Positions 43,879-53,273 of a stretch of 64,000 nucleotides of DNA are shown here, one piece after another. The notes beneath the pieces are model-generated. The model was not told the DNA's origin. It worked only from the letters and a program-made list of their open reading frames with translations, and did not search any database. How positions within the stretch are numbered: the first letter of the stretch is position 1; each line of letters opens with the position of its first letter. A program made the translations under genes and the position numbers. Source of the stretch: Candidatus Poribacteria bacterium (GTDB lineage: Bacteria > Poribacteria > WGA-4E > WGA-3G); NCBI GenBank assembly GCA_022825825.1, contig JAJDWA010000048.1, forward strand, positions 44,185-108,184. The letters are read 5' to 3'.

Positions 43879-45504
43879 TTACTGAATTATCTCTCCTGCC
43901 TTTTCCACAGGAATATAATAATACCCAAAGATAATACACATCTCATCTTCGGATGTAAGCCCGAATTGGAGCGGCACATTTTTATCGTAGTTATTATGTG
44001 TACACTGGAACCTAATACCGTCGTCTGGTTCTAACACAAGGACTGGATCAAAGAGGTCAATAGGGGCATCATCATAAGCGATACTACGATGGAGCAAGTT
44101 GCCTGTTGAATCCTGAAAAATTTCAAACAATTCACCGTGTCTGTGCATGTGGGATGTAAGCAAAAAGACGTTCAACGCCGTATCCGGGTCGTGTCCGCGT
44201 GCTCTGAGTTCATCTTCAACATACCATGTCAATTTCGCAACGCGTGTTAATCCGGGAGGGACGTTTATTCCCCGATTAGAAACGAAAATCTCTACAGCTT
44301 CGTACTCTACTTCTTCTTCTGGAATCGTGTAGATATTAACATAAGTTTCCCCGATCAATGTTTCATCACCAAGAAGATTGATATAATGGGAGTTCAGGTC
44401 GTAAACAGTATTACCAGGGAGCCGTAATCCAACACCTTTGGGAAACTGGAATAGCGTATCATCGGTCTGTGTTCCGACTACGAAGAGTCTATGAATACCA
44501 AAATTACCGAATACCTGTGATACCTGTGGTGGGTCTTTTGGATCAAGTTCTCGGAATTGGTCTTCCGGATTTACGCCAATACTGGGGTTTACCTCTCTAT
44601 TTTGAATACCTTCTGCCAGACCTTTCTCTGTGAGTCGATACACGATGAAGTGATGGCTACCGGAGGGATAGAAGATTTCAACTCTGTTAATAAATATATC
44701 CTCTTCTATAGGTTGCCCATTTTCATCCTTGATCTGTGTTGCGTAGAAGACTTCTCGTTCAGTGCCAGGTTCAATCTTAAAGGGTGGCAAATGGATTTGA
44801 TACCCTTCTCCAGGTGCTGGTGGCGGTGGTGGATTGAACACTTCTTGAGGATCACGAAGGACGCCAAGGTCGCCAATACCAGGGACTTTTCCTTCTTGTG
44901 GTACTCCTGCGGCTATCCATGTGCGGATTGCATCTATCTTTCCTTTGTGAAGTGGCCCCATACCAAAAGGCATACGCCCTCCGAATTCTGGTGATTCTGG
45001 TCCCATTAACTTTGTTAAAAGAAAACTGTTATCTGGATTGCCGGGGTCGATTAACTTCATTCCAGCTGCAGCCGCTGCAGCGTTGCGTGGAACTCGATTA
45101 ACTAAATCATGATAAGACTGTCCGTAAGTAAGATTCAAATCTGCTGAGTTTTGGGGTGACGCATGGCAAGCACTGTTTGCACAACTCTTATCGAAGATAT
45201 TATCCTGAATATCATGATAGGTCGAGTTATCTCCTTGTTCAGTTTCACCGAAACGGTTTGACACCCGAACAAGATCAAGCACATCAACAGTGCCATCACG
45301 ATTGACATCAGGGTTTTGATCAGCACTTCGATCACCCGGTTGTCCGAGTGCAGCAGCGACTAACACAAGGTCTTGAATATTCACGTTGCCATCCTTATTG
45401 ACATCCTCTAACAAGGTGGACTCTTTGCCGTGGCCAAACGCGAAAAACGACACGCCAACCATAAAGAAAACGAGGAATATGGAAAAAACTATTTTTTTAT
45501 ACAT
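43879..45504 (-). CDS. Secreted dockerin-like / cytochrome c / copper monooxygenase-like protein
   Basis: 541 residues. Signal peptide about 1-24. Two dockerin-like EF-hand repeats follow at about 34-88 (DVNKDGNVNIQDLVLVAAAL and DVNRDGTVDVLDLVRVSNRF). A cytochrome-like stretch has a CANSACH site (C-x4-CH) near 110. The C-terminal 300 residues resemble the PHM-type ascorbate-dependent copper monooxygenase fold: SGSHHFIVYRL (HH, first copper), DLNSHYIN (third His), TSHMHRHGELFE (H-x-H, second copper) and EDEMCIIFGYYY (Met ligand). This would be a periplasmic or cell-surface redox enzyme; the substrate is unknown. The gene lies 30 bp downstream of the GT2 gene. Confidence 0.8.
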   Translation of the reverse strand: MYKKIVFSIFLVFFMVGVSFFAFGHGKESTLLEDVNKDGNVNIQDLVLVAAALGQPGDRSADQNPDVNRDGTVDVLDLVRVSNRFGETEQGDNSTYHDIQDNIFDKSCANSACHASPQNSADLNLTYGQSYHDLVNRVPRNAAAAAAGMKLIDPGNPDNSFLLTKLMGPESPEFGGRMPFGMGPLHKGKIDAIRTWIAAGVPQEGKVPGIGDLGVLRDPQEVFNPPPPPAPGEGYQIHLPPFKIEPGTEREVFYATQIKDENGQPIEEDIFINRVEIFYPSGSHHFIVYRLTEKGLAEGIQNREVNPSIGVNPEDQFRELDPKDPPQVSQVFGNFGIHRLFVVGTQTDDTLFQFPKGVGLRLPGNTVYDLNSHYINLLGDETLIGETYVNIYTIPEEEVEYEAVEIFVSNRGINVPPGLTRVAKLTWYVEDELRARGHDPDTALNVFLLTSHMHRHGELFEIFQDSTGNLLHRSIAYDDAPIDLFDPVLVLEPDDGIRFQCTHNNYDKNVPLQFGLTSEDEMCIIFGYYYIPVEKAGEIIQ

Positions 45505-45534
45505 TGTTTACAATTTAACCTCCAGATATTGGTA

Positions 45535-46260
45535 TTAACACACGTTGTTATGTGTCGTGTTTTTGAAAATTTTTGACTTTGAAATAAACCTATACTTTAA
45601 AAGCGTCCATGCTGCAAATAATCCATCCGACAAAAAGCGAAGTTTTTTACCCTCTTTTTTTGTACGTGGAAAATAGGAAACTGGCACTTCATGAATTCGA
45701 TGACCTGCACGCAAAATCTTTGCAGTGACTTCAGGACAAAACTCAAATCCCTCACATGTCAAATTCAATTCTTTTATTAGATCCGTTGAAAACGCTTTGT
45801 AACCCGTAGATTCGTCTGTGATTCGGCATCCATAGAGAAGATTGGTGTACATTGCGAGGATCCGGTTTGCAACATAGTTGTGGAAACTCGCGTTACCTCT
45901 ACCGTTCAGAAACCTTGAACCGTAGACAACTTCAACCTCTTTATTTTTTAAGAGTTCAACCAGTGGCAAAATGTCGTTCGGAGAGAGTTCCATGTCCGCA
46001 TCCTGAATTACAACCACTTTTCCCTTAACAGACAGAATCCCACTCCGAATTGCATAACCTTTACCCCGGTTCTCTTTACAATGAACGATAGTTAAATCGT
46101 TATTATCGCGTAGTTCCTCAAGGATAGTGTAAGTATCATCAGTTGACCCGTCATTGACAACAATAACCTGTTTTTCAAGAGGCAATGCTTGCACAGTTTC
46201 AAGTACCTGTCGAATCGTTTGCTCTTCATTATACGCAGGGATGATAACAGATACTAACAT
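45535..46260 (-). CDS. Glycosyltransferase family 2 (dolichol-phosphate mannosyltransferase-like)
   Basis: 241 residues. Canonical GT-A features: SVIIPAYNEEQTIRQVL, VVNDGSTDDTY, KENRGKGYAIRSGI, and the DxD-type IQDADMELSP. VVYGSRFLNG and TDESTGYKAF follow, as in polyprenyl-phosphate glycosyltransferases. There is no clear transmembrane tail. It transfers a sugar from a nucleotide donor to a lipid or protein acceptor on the cytoplasmic side of the membrane; the acceptor is unknown. Confidence 0.92.
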   Translation of the reverse strand: MLVSVIIPAYNEEQTIRQVLETVQALPLEKQVIVVNDGSTDDTYTILEELRDNNDLTIVHCKENRGKGYAIRSGILSVKGKVVVIQDADMELSPNDILPLVELLKNKEVEVVYGSRFLNGRGNASFHNYVANRILAMYTNLLYGCRITDESTGYKAFSTDLIKELNLTCEGFEFCPEVTAKILRAGHRIHEVPVSYFPRTKKEGKKLRFLSDGLFAAWTLLKYRFISKSKIFKNTTHNNVC

Positions 46261-46356
46261 TGTGCATTACTTAATGGCTGTCGGTGGTCAGTTATCAGCA
46301 ATCAGTGAAAAGAAGTCAAATACCTGAAGTCTCTGACTCTGATAATCGACACTCAA

Positions 46357-47148
46357 TTAGAGCAAGGATTTTACCATGCCTCCATCTGCTTGAATTGTTG
46401 CGCCGGTAATATAACTTGCACGTTCAGAGGCGAGAAAAACGACTAAGTTGGCGAATTCTTCTGGATCTCCAATTCTACCGAGAGGAATATCTGCTGTCAT
46501 TCTCTCAAGTGCAGCATCAAACGAAATGCCTGCTTCCTCCGCCCGTACTGTTGCTAATTGCTTGATTCTATCTGTAAAAATAATCCCTGGACATACGTTG
46601 TTGACCAGAATCTTGTCAGGAGCAAGTTCTGTGGCGAGTGTCTTTGCAAATCCGATTACACCTGTCCGCGCCATGTTTGATAACATTAACCCATCCACAG
46701 GTTGTTTGACAGAGACAGACGTTAGATTGATAATCCTCCCGCCACCGCGTGCACGCATAGTCGGCACAACGGCACGGCATAGGTTAATTGTACTCATCAG
46801 GTTTAGATGCACAGCGTTCAGATAATCTTCTGCAGACAAATCATCAAATCTCCCTGCTCTAGGACCACCGGCATTATTAACTAAAATGTCAATACCGCCA
46901 AAGTGGGCTATCGCTTTGTTTATCAGAGATTCAACCTGTTCTGGTTGACTGACATCTGTTGGTACTGCTAACACTTCAGAGTTCGTTTGATTGCGAATTT
47001 CTTCCGCAGTTGTCTCTAATGTGTTGCTGTTTCTTGCACAAACGGTGACCTTTGCACCTTCTTGTGCTAAACCGAACGCAATAGCTTTGCCAAGCCCTTT
47101 ACTTGACGCGCCTACAACTGCAATTTTGTCCGTAAGTCCAAGGTTCAT
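46357..47148 (-). CDS. Short-chain dehydrogenase/reductase, FabG-like with degenerate catalytic site
   Basis: 263 residues. The Rossmann motif is VVGASSKGLGKAIA and the NAG motif is VNNAGGPRAGR. The catalytic Ser lies in NLTSVSVKQP, but the expected YxxxK is replaced by LSNMARTGV, as in a known FabG-like subgroup lacking the usual Tyr/Lys. The C-terminus GATIQADGGMVKSLL is typical. Because Tyr and Lys are absent, it may bind NAD(P) without standard ketoreductase activity. The gene stands alone between intergenic stretches. Confidence 0.9.
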   Translation of the reverse strand: MNLGLTDKIAVVGASSKGLGKAIAFGLAQEGAKVTVCARNSNTLETTAEEIRNQTNSEVLAVPTDVSQPEQVESLINKAIAHFGGIDILVNNAGGPRAGRFDDLSAEDYLNAVHLNLMSTINLCRAVVPTMRARGGGRIINLTSVSVKQPVDGLMLSNMARTGVIGFAKTLATELAPDKILVNNVCPGIIFTDRIKQLATVRAEEAGISFDAALERMTADIPLGRIGDPEEFANLVVFLASERASYITGATIQADGGMVKSLL

Positions 47149-47431
47149 ACGTTATCAATTTGGGATGTGAACTGTCCCAATCCTTTCAAATTCTAAATCT
47201 ACCTTATTTGATTAAGTATACTATTTTTGCTATGTATTGTCAAGAATAATCTGTTTATAGAACAAGCTTATTTAGTTTCGGCTTTTATTACAATTTTCAT
47301 CACGAACGTTAATATTATGATGGAGTCTAATCTAAAAATACATGAACACTCACCGTGTGTGAAAGTAACTGAATTGCCGATTTAAATAATTAAACTTCGG
47401 ACAGATTATGCTACATAAGTGGCAACTTAGG

Positions 47432-48694
47432 TTACAATATTATAAATTCCAAAAGCCGATGTGCTTCACGCAAAGATGCCTCTACCTTCTCAGGGGTCCC
47501 TGCGCGAGCAAAAATAAAACCGAGATATCGATCCCCTTCGGGTAAAGGCACAACCTCCCCGCCGATAGGAATTGTGATGTTAATTTCCTCAATCCCGTTA
47601 ACGTTGCGCGCTTTCTTTTTACCGCGCACTTCACCTAAGATGCCAGCCTTCGGGACAGGAATCATCATTACGCCAGCTGCCTGTTTCTCGCGAGAGAAAG
47701 TCTCTATCGGTTGTCCGATTGCATGTCGGATAACCAATTCCTCAAGCGACATCCCTGTGCCAAACCGTAAAGTCCGCGAACATAATCCACCAATCGTTCG
47801 CGCGGCGATCTCAATTATAAATGCGCCTTGCTCATTGTATCTCAACTCGGCATGCACAGGTCCGTGCTGTAGTCCCAGCGCAGCAGAAGCCTCTGCTGCG
47901 GCACTATGCAGGACATCTTGGATCTCTTTTGACAAGCGGGATGGTGTGATGTATAAGGTTTCTTCAAAAAAGGGACCTTCAAGTGGGTCTGGTTTGTCAA
48001 AAAGAGCGAGCGTCTTGAGTTCTCCTTTTAAGAGGATACCTTCTAAGGCGATCTCTATTCCCGGAATGTAATCCTCAACGAGAAGACATTGAAACGAATC
48101 GTTATCGGCGTCTGTATCTCTGGATTCCTTTACTTTGTTGAGAAGTGCTGTAATGCGATGGAAAGCCTCTTTAAATTGCGTTGGATTGTCTGCCCGAATT
48201 ACGCCGCGGCTCGCTGAGAGGGATAGTGGTTTGATCACACATGGAAAATTGACTTGTGTGCTAATTTCCTCAACATTGTCTTGAATCGAAAAACGTCTGT
48301 AGGTAGGTACAGACACACCTTTTTTCGCTAAAGTTTCCCGTAATAGATACTTATCGCGTGTGGCTTTTGCCGATGAAACGGGGTTGTGTGGAAGCCCAAG
48401 TGCTGCAGATGCAGTGGTGGCAAGCATGGTGGTATCATCATCTACACCGACAACAGCTGCAATAGGGTGCGTATCAGCAAATTCAGTGATTGTTTGTGTC
48501 GCGGTGGTTAGATTGCGAAAGTCAAGGACTAAAGTGTCTCGCGGGGAGAGGTCTGCTGTCGTTGCGGGTTCTTCCGAAGCAACAACAACTTCTACTTTGA
48601 GTTTGAGCGCGGCATCAAGAAAGTCAGTTGCGCGATAGGTGCGTGTTGGGAGGAGGAGAAGCACACGCGGTTTTTCAGAAAGCTGCTGGGACAT
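47432..48694 (-). CDS. ATP-grasp domain protein
   Basis: 420 residues from ATG at 48694. The frame stays open to 49057, but the extra part lies antiparallel-free in another frame of the 48795 gene and has no ATP-grasp counterpart, so the shorter start is used. ATP-grasp features: KATRDKYLLRETLAKKG, FPCVIKPLSLSASRGV (phosphate loop and Lys), LVEDYIPGIEIALEG and EIAARTIGG (metal-binding end). Such ligases join a carboxylate to an amine using ATP, for example carboxylate-amine ligases. The substrates are unknown. It lies 100 bp downstream of the aldolase-like gene and probably shares its transcript. Confidence 0.9.
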   Translation of the reverse strand: MSQQLSEKPRVLLLLPTRTYRATDFLDAALKLKVEVVVASEEPATTADLSPRDTLVLDFRNLTTATQTITEFADTHPIAAVVGVDDDTTMLATTASAALGLPHNPVSSAKATRDKYLLRETLAKKGVSVPTYRRFSIQDNVEEISTQVNFPCVIKPLSLSASRGVIRADNPTQFKEAFHRITALLNKVKESRDTDADNDSFQCLLVEDYIPGIEIALEGILLKGELKTLALFDKPDPLEGPFFEETLYITPSRLSKEIQDVLHSAAAEASAALGLQHGPVHAELRYNEQGAFIIEIAARTIGGLCSRTLRFGTGMSLEELVIRHAIGQPIETFSREKQAAGVMMIPVPKAGILGEVRGKKKARNVNGIEEINITIPIGGEVVPLPEGDRYLGFIFARAGTPEKVEASLREAHRLLEFIIL

Positions 48695-48794
48695 GTGGAA
48701 ACCTATGTGGCTAAAAGAAATAGACAGATACCAATTATAAACGACCAATAATCGCGCTGGTACCTGTCTCAACGTAAGAAAGTTTTTCCTGTTG

Positions 48795-49748
48795 CTAAAC
48801 TTTGGTTCGAAGATGTTTCTGATACTCAGCATGTGCAGTCTGCGGATCAAACTCCCTATCAAGCACACGGCGAAGACACTGTACAAAACTAATAGGATCA
48901 TCTTCACCAAAGATAGTGCGTCCGAACAGGATGGCGCGTCCACCGTTTTGCACAACATTATGTGCAAGGGCAAATGTGCTCCGTGCATTCTGCCTCGGAC
49001 CGCCCAAAGCACCGATGACGAGTGTTGTATCAAACTGGCATAACTCGTTCCAAACATCAGATGTCGTGTAGGCGGTTTTGATGAACCGAGGACGCTGGTG
49101 TTTGCGGAGATAACTCATTGTGCGGACAATTGAATCGGCAACGTACATACCGCGCTTTTCTTCATCCATTCCGGGCAATTTTACATTCGGTAAGAACACC
49201 TCTAATAGATGATCGAATCCTTCAATTTCACCAACAACATGTGCGAATTGCACATAAGCGTGTAACATCCGTTCATCAACAATAGGATCGTTGTTGAGGG
49301 TGATTGAATATAATCCGAGACTGACTCGACAATCCAATGCCGGCCCGATAAGATTTTCACAATACCGCTGCATATCTTCTGGGAAAACTGTTTGAAAAGG
49401 CATTGACGGTTGCGAGGTGTAGACACCAAAACGCGGGTTCCAAATAGCGGTTTCCGAATTCATTCTAACAATAGGTGTGATGGGAGTGCTCTCAAAAAGG
49501 TTTTCGTCAAGTGCCAATGTTTCCGCATCTGCGGGTGTCATCAGAAGGCCATCAAGCTGCTCATCTGCAGCTAAGTCGCGTTGCAGTTGTAAAAACTCTG
49601 CGTGGGTGCGATAGTGCGGTTTTGGATGTTGCACCTGTCCAAGTCCTTTAATGCCTGCAGATGCAAGTGGATCAGCGGCAAAAACGAGAATAGGACTTTT
49701 CGCCAGTAGGTCTGTGTCAGCGAGTTTTTCAAATATCCTGTTGCCCAT
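48795..49748 (-). CDS. Class I aldolase-like TIM-barrel protein (DeoC/FbaB-type)
   Basis: 317 residues. The C-terminal half carries FIKTAYTTSD, where the Lys fits the Schiff-base Lys of class I aldolases of the DeoC/DhnA group. ALGGPRQNARSTFALAHNVVQNGGRAILFGRTIF is their phosphate-binding end. The N-terminus VFAADPLASAGIKGLG resembles the start of FbaB proteins. The substrate is unknown. AAAGGA lies about 12 bases before the ATG at 49748. Confidence 0.75.
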   Translation of the reverse strand: MGNRIFEKLADTDLLAKSPILVFAADPLASAGIKGLGQVQHPKPHYRTHAEFLQLQRDLAADEQLDGLLMTPADAETLALDENLFESTPITPIVRMNSETAIWNPRFGVYTSQPSMPFQTVFPEDMQRYCENLIGPALDCRVSLGLYSITLNNDPIVDERMLHAYVQFAHVVGEIEGFDHLLEVFLPNVKLPGMDEEKRGMYVADSIVRTMSYLRKHQRPRFIKTAYTTSDVWNELCQFDTTLVIGALGGPRQNARSTFALAHNVVQNGGRAILFGRTIFGEDDPISFVQCLRRVLDREFDPQTAHAEYQKHLRTKV

Positions 49749-49828
49749 ATATAATTAATTCCTTTAAAAATGGTGCAGGGTAATTCTGCTTAGTTGTCCC
49801 TGCACATCGGGTTATTTTAAAATTATAA

Positions 49829-50006
49829 CTTATGTGCCAACTTATCGGTCCACAGCCCTGGTAGGCGCGTTTTCTAAACGCGCAGTTAGGTCCTCTTCAG
49901 CACAAGGACAGGCGCGTTTCCAAAACGCGTCTACCAGGGGGGTACTAAATCGGGCTTAGAAGGTTTCCCGCCAACAAGAGAATGGACCCTTAAGTTGACA
50001 CATAAG
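49829..50006. repeat. Nested palindromic intergenic element
   Basis: The outer arms CTTATGTGCCAACTTA (49829-49844) and TAAGTTGACACATAAG (49991-50006) pair at 15 of 16 bases. Inside, CCCTGGTAG (49856-49864) pairs perfectly with CTACCAGGG (49931-49939), and GCGTTTTCTAAACGCGC and GCGCGTTTCCAAAACGC-like words lie between. There is no coding capacity. It is downstream of priA and upstream of the aldolase-like gene, both on the minus strand. Confidence 0.7.
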
Positions 50007-50019
50007 CGTTAATGTAAAA

Positions 50020-52524
50020 TTATAACGTATTGGTTGGATCAATATCTATAACACATTCAATAGCGTTTGATTTTATTGCAGGTGGCAGTTCATCATTTAA
50101 GCATTGAAGCAATTGGCTGATTTTTTCAACGTTTTTACTTCGGAGGAGAAAGCGCCACCGAAATTTTCCATCGATTTTTGAAAGAGGTGCTGGGGCAGGT
50201 CCTAAGATTTTTACCTCTGGAAACTTGTCGGTTTGCCAAATTTGCAGATGACCGCTCACAGTGTTCGCAGCATCAATTACCTCGTTTTCATTTTTGCCTC
50301 GTAGTAACAGCGTGGCGACGTGTGAAAAAGGTGGATACTCTAACACACTTCGTGCTGCAACCTCTTCTTCGTAAAAACCGACATAATCATGCGTCTGTGC
50401 AGCCGAAATGCAGTAGTGGTCCGGCATATAGGTTTGAATGATAACTTCACCTGCGACTTCAGCACGTCCTGAACGCCCAGCAACTTGCGTGAGCAGACTA
50501 AATGTCTGTTCGCTCGCTCGAAAATCGGGTAGATTTAAAGCAGTATCTGCTACAATGACGCCAACAAGCGTCACGTTTGGAAAATCTAATCCTTTTGCCA
50601 CCATTTGAGTGCCTATTAATATATCAATTTTCTGGTTTTGGAAATCCTCTAAAATATGCTGATGTGCATTTTTCTTTGCCGTGGAATCAGCATCAAATCT
50701 CTTGATGTTTGCTGTGGGAAACGCCTTTTGGACTTCTCTTTCTACGATTTCAGTGCCGAACCCTCTCCGTCCGAAATAATCAATTGCAGGGCTGCCACAA
50801 TCTGGGCATGATGGGTGCGTATCACGTTTATGACCACAATGATGGCAAACCAACTTTTTTGTTTCGAAGTGGAATGTCAATGAAATGGAGCAGTTTTCAC
50901 ACCTTTCTGCGTAACCACAAGTCCGACAGAAAACATATTTTGAATGCCCGCGCCTATTAAGAAATAGGATAATTTGCTGGTGTTTTTCGAGTCGTTCAGC
51001 AATTGCGCTTCTAAGTAGTTCGGAGAAGATTGTGCGATTTCCTTTTTTTAACTCATTTCTCATATCAACAATATGGACTTCAGGCATCTTTCTGTCCAAG
51101 ACTCGCGAAGGAAGGCTAAGAAGTTTGTAGTTCCCCTTCTTTGCTTGAAAAAAACTTTCAAGGGAGGGGGTTGCACTGCCGAGAATTAATGGACAGTTTG
51201 CAAGCTCAGTGCGTTTCTGTGCTACCTCTCTGGCATGGTAACGTGGCGCTGTGTCCGATTTATATGAATCTGAGTGTTCTTCATCAATAATTAGCAATCC
51301 AAGTTTCTTGACGGGGGCAAAAACAGCAGAACGAGGCCCTATGACAATATCAGCATCACCTTTTTGGATACGGTGCCACTGGTCAAAACGTTCTCCACCA
51401 CTGAGGCGACTGTGAAGCACAGCCACGCGCTCTCCAAAACGTCCAATAAACCGTGATGCGGTTTGCGGTGTCAGAGAAATCTCTGGCACGAGGACAATGA
51501 CCGATTTACCACTGTCGAGAATTTGTGCCATTGTCTGCATATACACTTCGGTTTTGCCACTACCCGTTACACCATGAAGTAAGAAAGTCTTATGTGGCTG
51601 GTTTTCGGATTGAAGTTCAGTAAATGCAGCAGCTTGTGCTGAATTTAAAGGGAGGGGTTGTGTTGGTGAAACAGGTTGGGAACTCAAAGGGTTGCGGACT
51701 GCTGCAGCGCGTGCAATTTTAATAAATCCGCGTCTTTCAAGTGTACTAAGCAGAGAGGTACTCGTTCGTACCCGTTTTGTAAGTTCAGATGTGGCTACTG
51801 GTCCCTCTTTGTCAAGCAAGATTTGTAGGATTTCGGCATGTTTGACAGCTGCTGCGTGTGGTCCACGTTTTTGGTTTTGATCAGTCGCTTTTCCATATCC
51901 ATCTTCGCCGGATATAAGCTCAGCAATTTCTGCCGCAATATCAGCAGGTGGTAAGGCTAAAGAGGCGACATTGACAAACTTGGCAGTTGCTCTCGGTTTG
52001 TGTGCGACGTTAACATCAATCACACCTTTTTCTCGGAGCGCTGTAATTTTCGGACGCAGACTGGTAGAACTCGCACCAATACGACGTGCAAGCTGATATG
52101 GAGAGAGGGTGCCTTCCGTTTCCAAAAGTGTAACTATCTGTTTTTGTACTTTTCCTGTCGGGGCAGTGTATTCAGACCGCAGCTGTATTAGTTGCTGCTT
52201 TTGGTTCCGCACAGCTGCGGGAACAGCACAAAAAAGAGCATTTCCCCACGAAGATAGGTAGTAGTCTGCCATCCATTCTGTGAGTTCAAGTAATTCTTCC
52301 GAAAATGTTGGTTCTTCATCAAGACAGTCGGATATATTTTTAATCTTATCAAGTTCTAAATCGGTTTCATCTATTCGCTCGCAAATGACACCTTCCAGCT
52401 TATCTCCGTGAAAAGGTGCTAATACACGTACGCCAGGTTGCGCAATTGCATCCAGATATTGTGGCACGGAATAAGTGAATAGTCGGTTGACTGCGATAGG
52501 AAAAGCGATATTAGCGAAACGCAT
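50020..52524 (-). CDS. priA: Primosomal protein N' (PriA helicase)
   Basis: 834 residues. PriA restarts stalled replication forks by loading the replicative helicase. The N-terminal DNA-binding domain begins FANIAFPIAVNRLFTYSVP. The helicase part shows HGVTGSGKTEVYM (Walker A, about 317-324), VLVPEISLTPQ, IIDEEHSDSYKSD (DEEH) and AQVAGRSGRAEVAGEVIIQT. The zinc region near 530-575 has CRTCGYAERCENC, CHHCG and CPDCGSP. It is longer than E. coli PriA (732) through a winged-helix stretch at about 130-290. It is the last gene of the rpsB-led cluster, 24 bp after the uracil-DNA glycosylase gene. Confidence 0.96.
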   Translation of the reverse strand: MRFANIAFPIAVNRLFTYSVPQYLDAIAQPGVRVLAPFHGDKLEGVICERIDETDLELDKIKNISDCLDEEPTFSEELLELTEWMADYYLSSWGNALFCAVPAAVRNQKQQLIQLRSEYTAPTGKVQKQIVTLLETEGTLSPYQLARRIGASSTSLRPKITALREKGVIDVNVAHKPRATAKFVNVASLALPPADIAAEIAELISGEDGYGKATDQNQKRGPHAAAVKHAEILQILLDKEGPVATSELTKRVRTSTSLLSTLERRGFIKIARAAAVRNPLSSQPVSPTQPLPLNSAQAAAFTELQSENQPHKTFLLHGVTGSGKTEVYMQTMAQILDSGKSVIVLVPEISLTPQTASRFIGRFGERVAVLHSRLSGGERFDQWHRIQKGDADIVIGPRSAVFAPVKKLGLLIIDEEHSDSYKSDTAPRYHAREVAQKRTELANCPLILGSATPSLESFFQAKKGNYKLLSLPSRVLDRKMPEVHIVDMRNELKKGNRTIFSELLRSAIAERLEKHQQIILFLNRRGHSKYVFCRTCGYAERCENCSISLTFHFETKKLVCHHCGHKRDTHPSCPDCGSPAIDYFGRRGFGTEIVEREVQKAFPTANIKRFDADSTAKKNAHQHILEDFQNQKIDILIGTQMVAKGLDFPNVTLVGVIVADTALNLPDFRASEQTFSLLTQVAGRSGRAEVAGEVIIQTYMPDHYCISAAQTHDYVGFYEEEVAARSVLEYPPFSHVATLLLRGKNENEVIDAANTVSGHLQIWQTDKFPEVKILGPAPAPLSKIDGKFRWRFLLRSKNVEKISQLLQCLNDELPPAIKSNAIECVIDIDPTNTL

Positions 52525-52548
52525 TTGTCTTATGTCCCAGAAAGTATC

Positions 52549-53253
52549 TCAATCTTTATCTAAAAGTTCCATCACCTGTTGCATATCTTCCCAGACTTCG
52601 CGTTTAGCGTTTGGATTTCGGAGCAGATATGCCGGATGATAGGTCGGCATAATGACAGGTGCATTGTCGCTCTGTTGATCGAGAGCATATTCATGAAACT
52701 TTCCACGGAGTGCCGTAATCCCTGTTTTCGTGTCAAGCAACATCTTAGCTGCAAAACTACCGAGCGCTACAATGATCTTTGGTTGAATTAACTCTATTTG
52801 TCGTATGAGGTAGGGGCTGCATGTTTCAACCTCATCTGGTTCTGGGTTTCTGTTGCCAGGGGGACGACATTTCAGCACATTAGCGATATAGACATCTTCG
52901 CGCGTAAATTTCATCGCCTTTATAATATCTGTGAGTAATTTCCCTGCTCTGCCGACAAAAGGTTCGCCTTGTCGGTCTTCATCAGCACCGGGTGCTTCAC
53001 CAATAAACATGAGATCAGCATTCGGATTTCCAACACCAAAAACGACCGTATTTCGCCCCTCGTGCAATTTACATTTAGTGCAACCTTGCGCATCAGCGTC
53101 TAAAGCAGATAAATCTAAATTGGCAAATTCAGATTGTGGTTCAGATTCATTTTTTTCTGTTTCAAACAAACCAAGTTGAAGTTGTTCTGCCACGTGTTCC
53201 CTCACAGTTGCAACAAGTTGTAGATATTCTTCTCTGATATGGTCTCTATCCAT
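52549..53253 (-). CDS. Uracil-DNA glycosylase, family 4 (4Fe-4S)
   Basis: 234 residues. It removes uracil from DNA to start base excision repair. The core [20 protein letters not shown] is the family 4 motif. The four cluster cysteines are CTKC (about 58 and 61), [10 protein letters not shown] and [20 protein letters not shown] is the C-terminal substrate loop. The first 55 residues are an extra charged helix. It lies between rseP (20 bp) and priA (24 bp), so a common transcript with priA links repair and replication restart. Confidence 0.95.
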   Translation of the reverse strand: MDRDHIREEYLQLVATVREHVAEQLQLGLFETEKNESEPQSEFANLDLSALDADAQGCTKCKLHEGRNTVVFGVGNPNADLMFIGEAPGADEDRQGEPFVGRAGKLLTDIIKAMKFTREDVYIANVLKCRPPGNRNPEPDEVETCSPYLIRQIELIQPKIIVALGSFAAKMLLDTKTGITALRGKFHEYALDQQSDNAPVIMPTYHPAYLLRNPNAKREVWEDMQQVMELLDKD

Positions 53254-53273
53254 GTGTTTCCTTGTACCGTTTA

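Noticed and set aside
48695..49057. N-terminal 121-residue extension of the ATP-grasp gene
   Set aside because: It overlaps the aldolase-like gene on the same strand in another frame and has no ATP-grasp counterpart; ATG at 48694 fits the family start.
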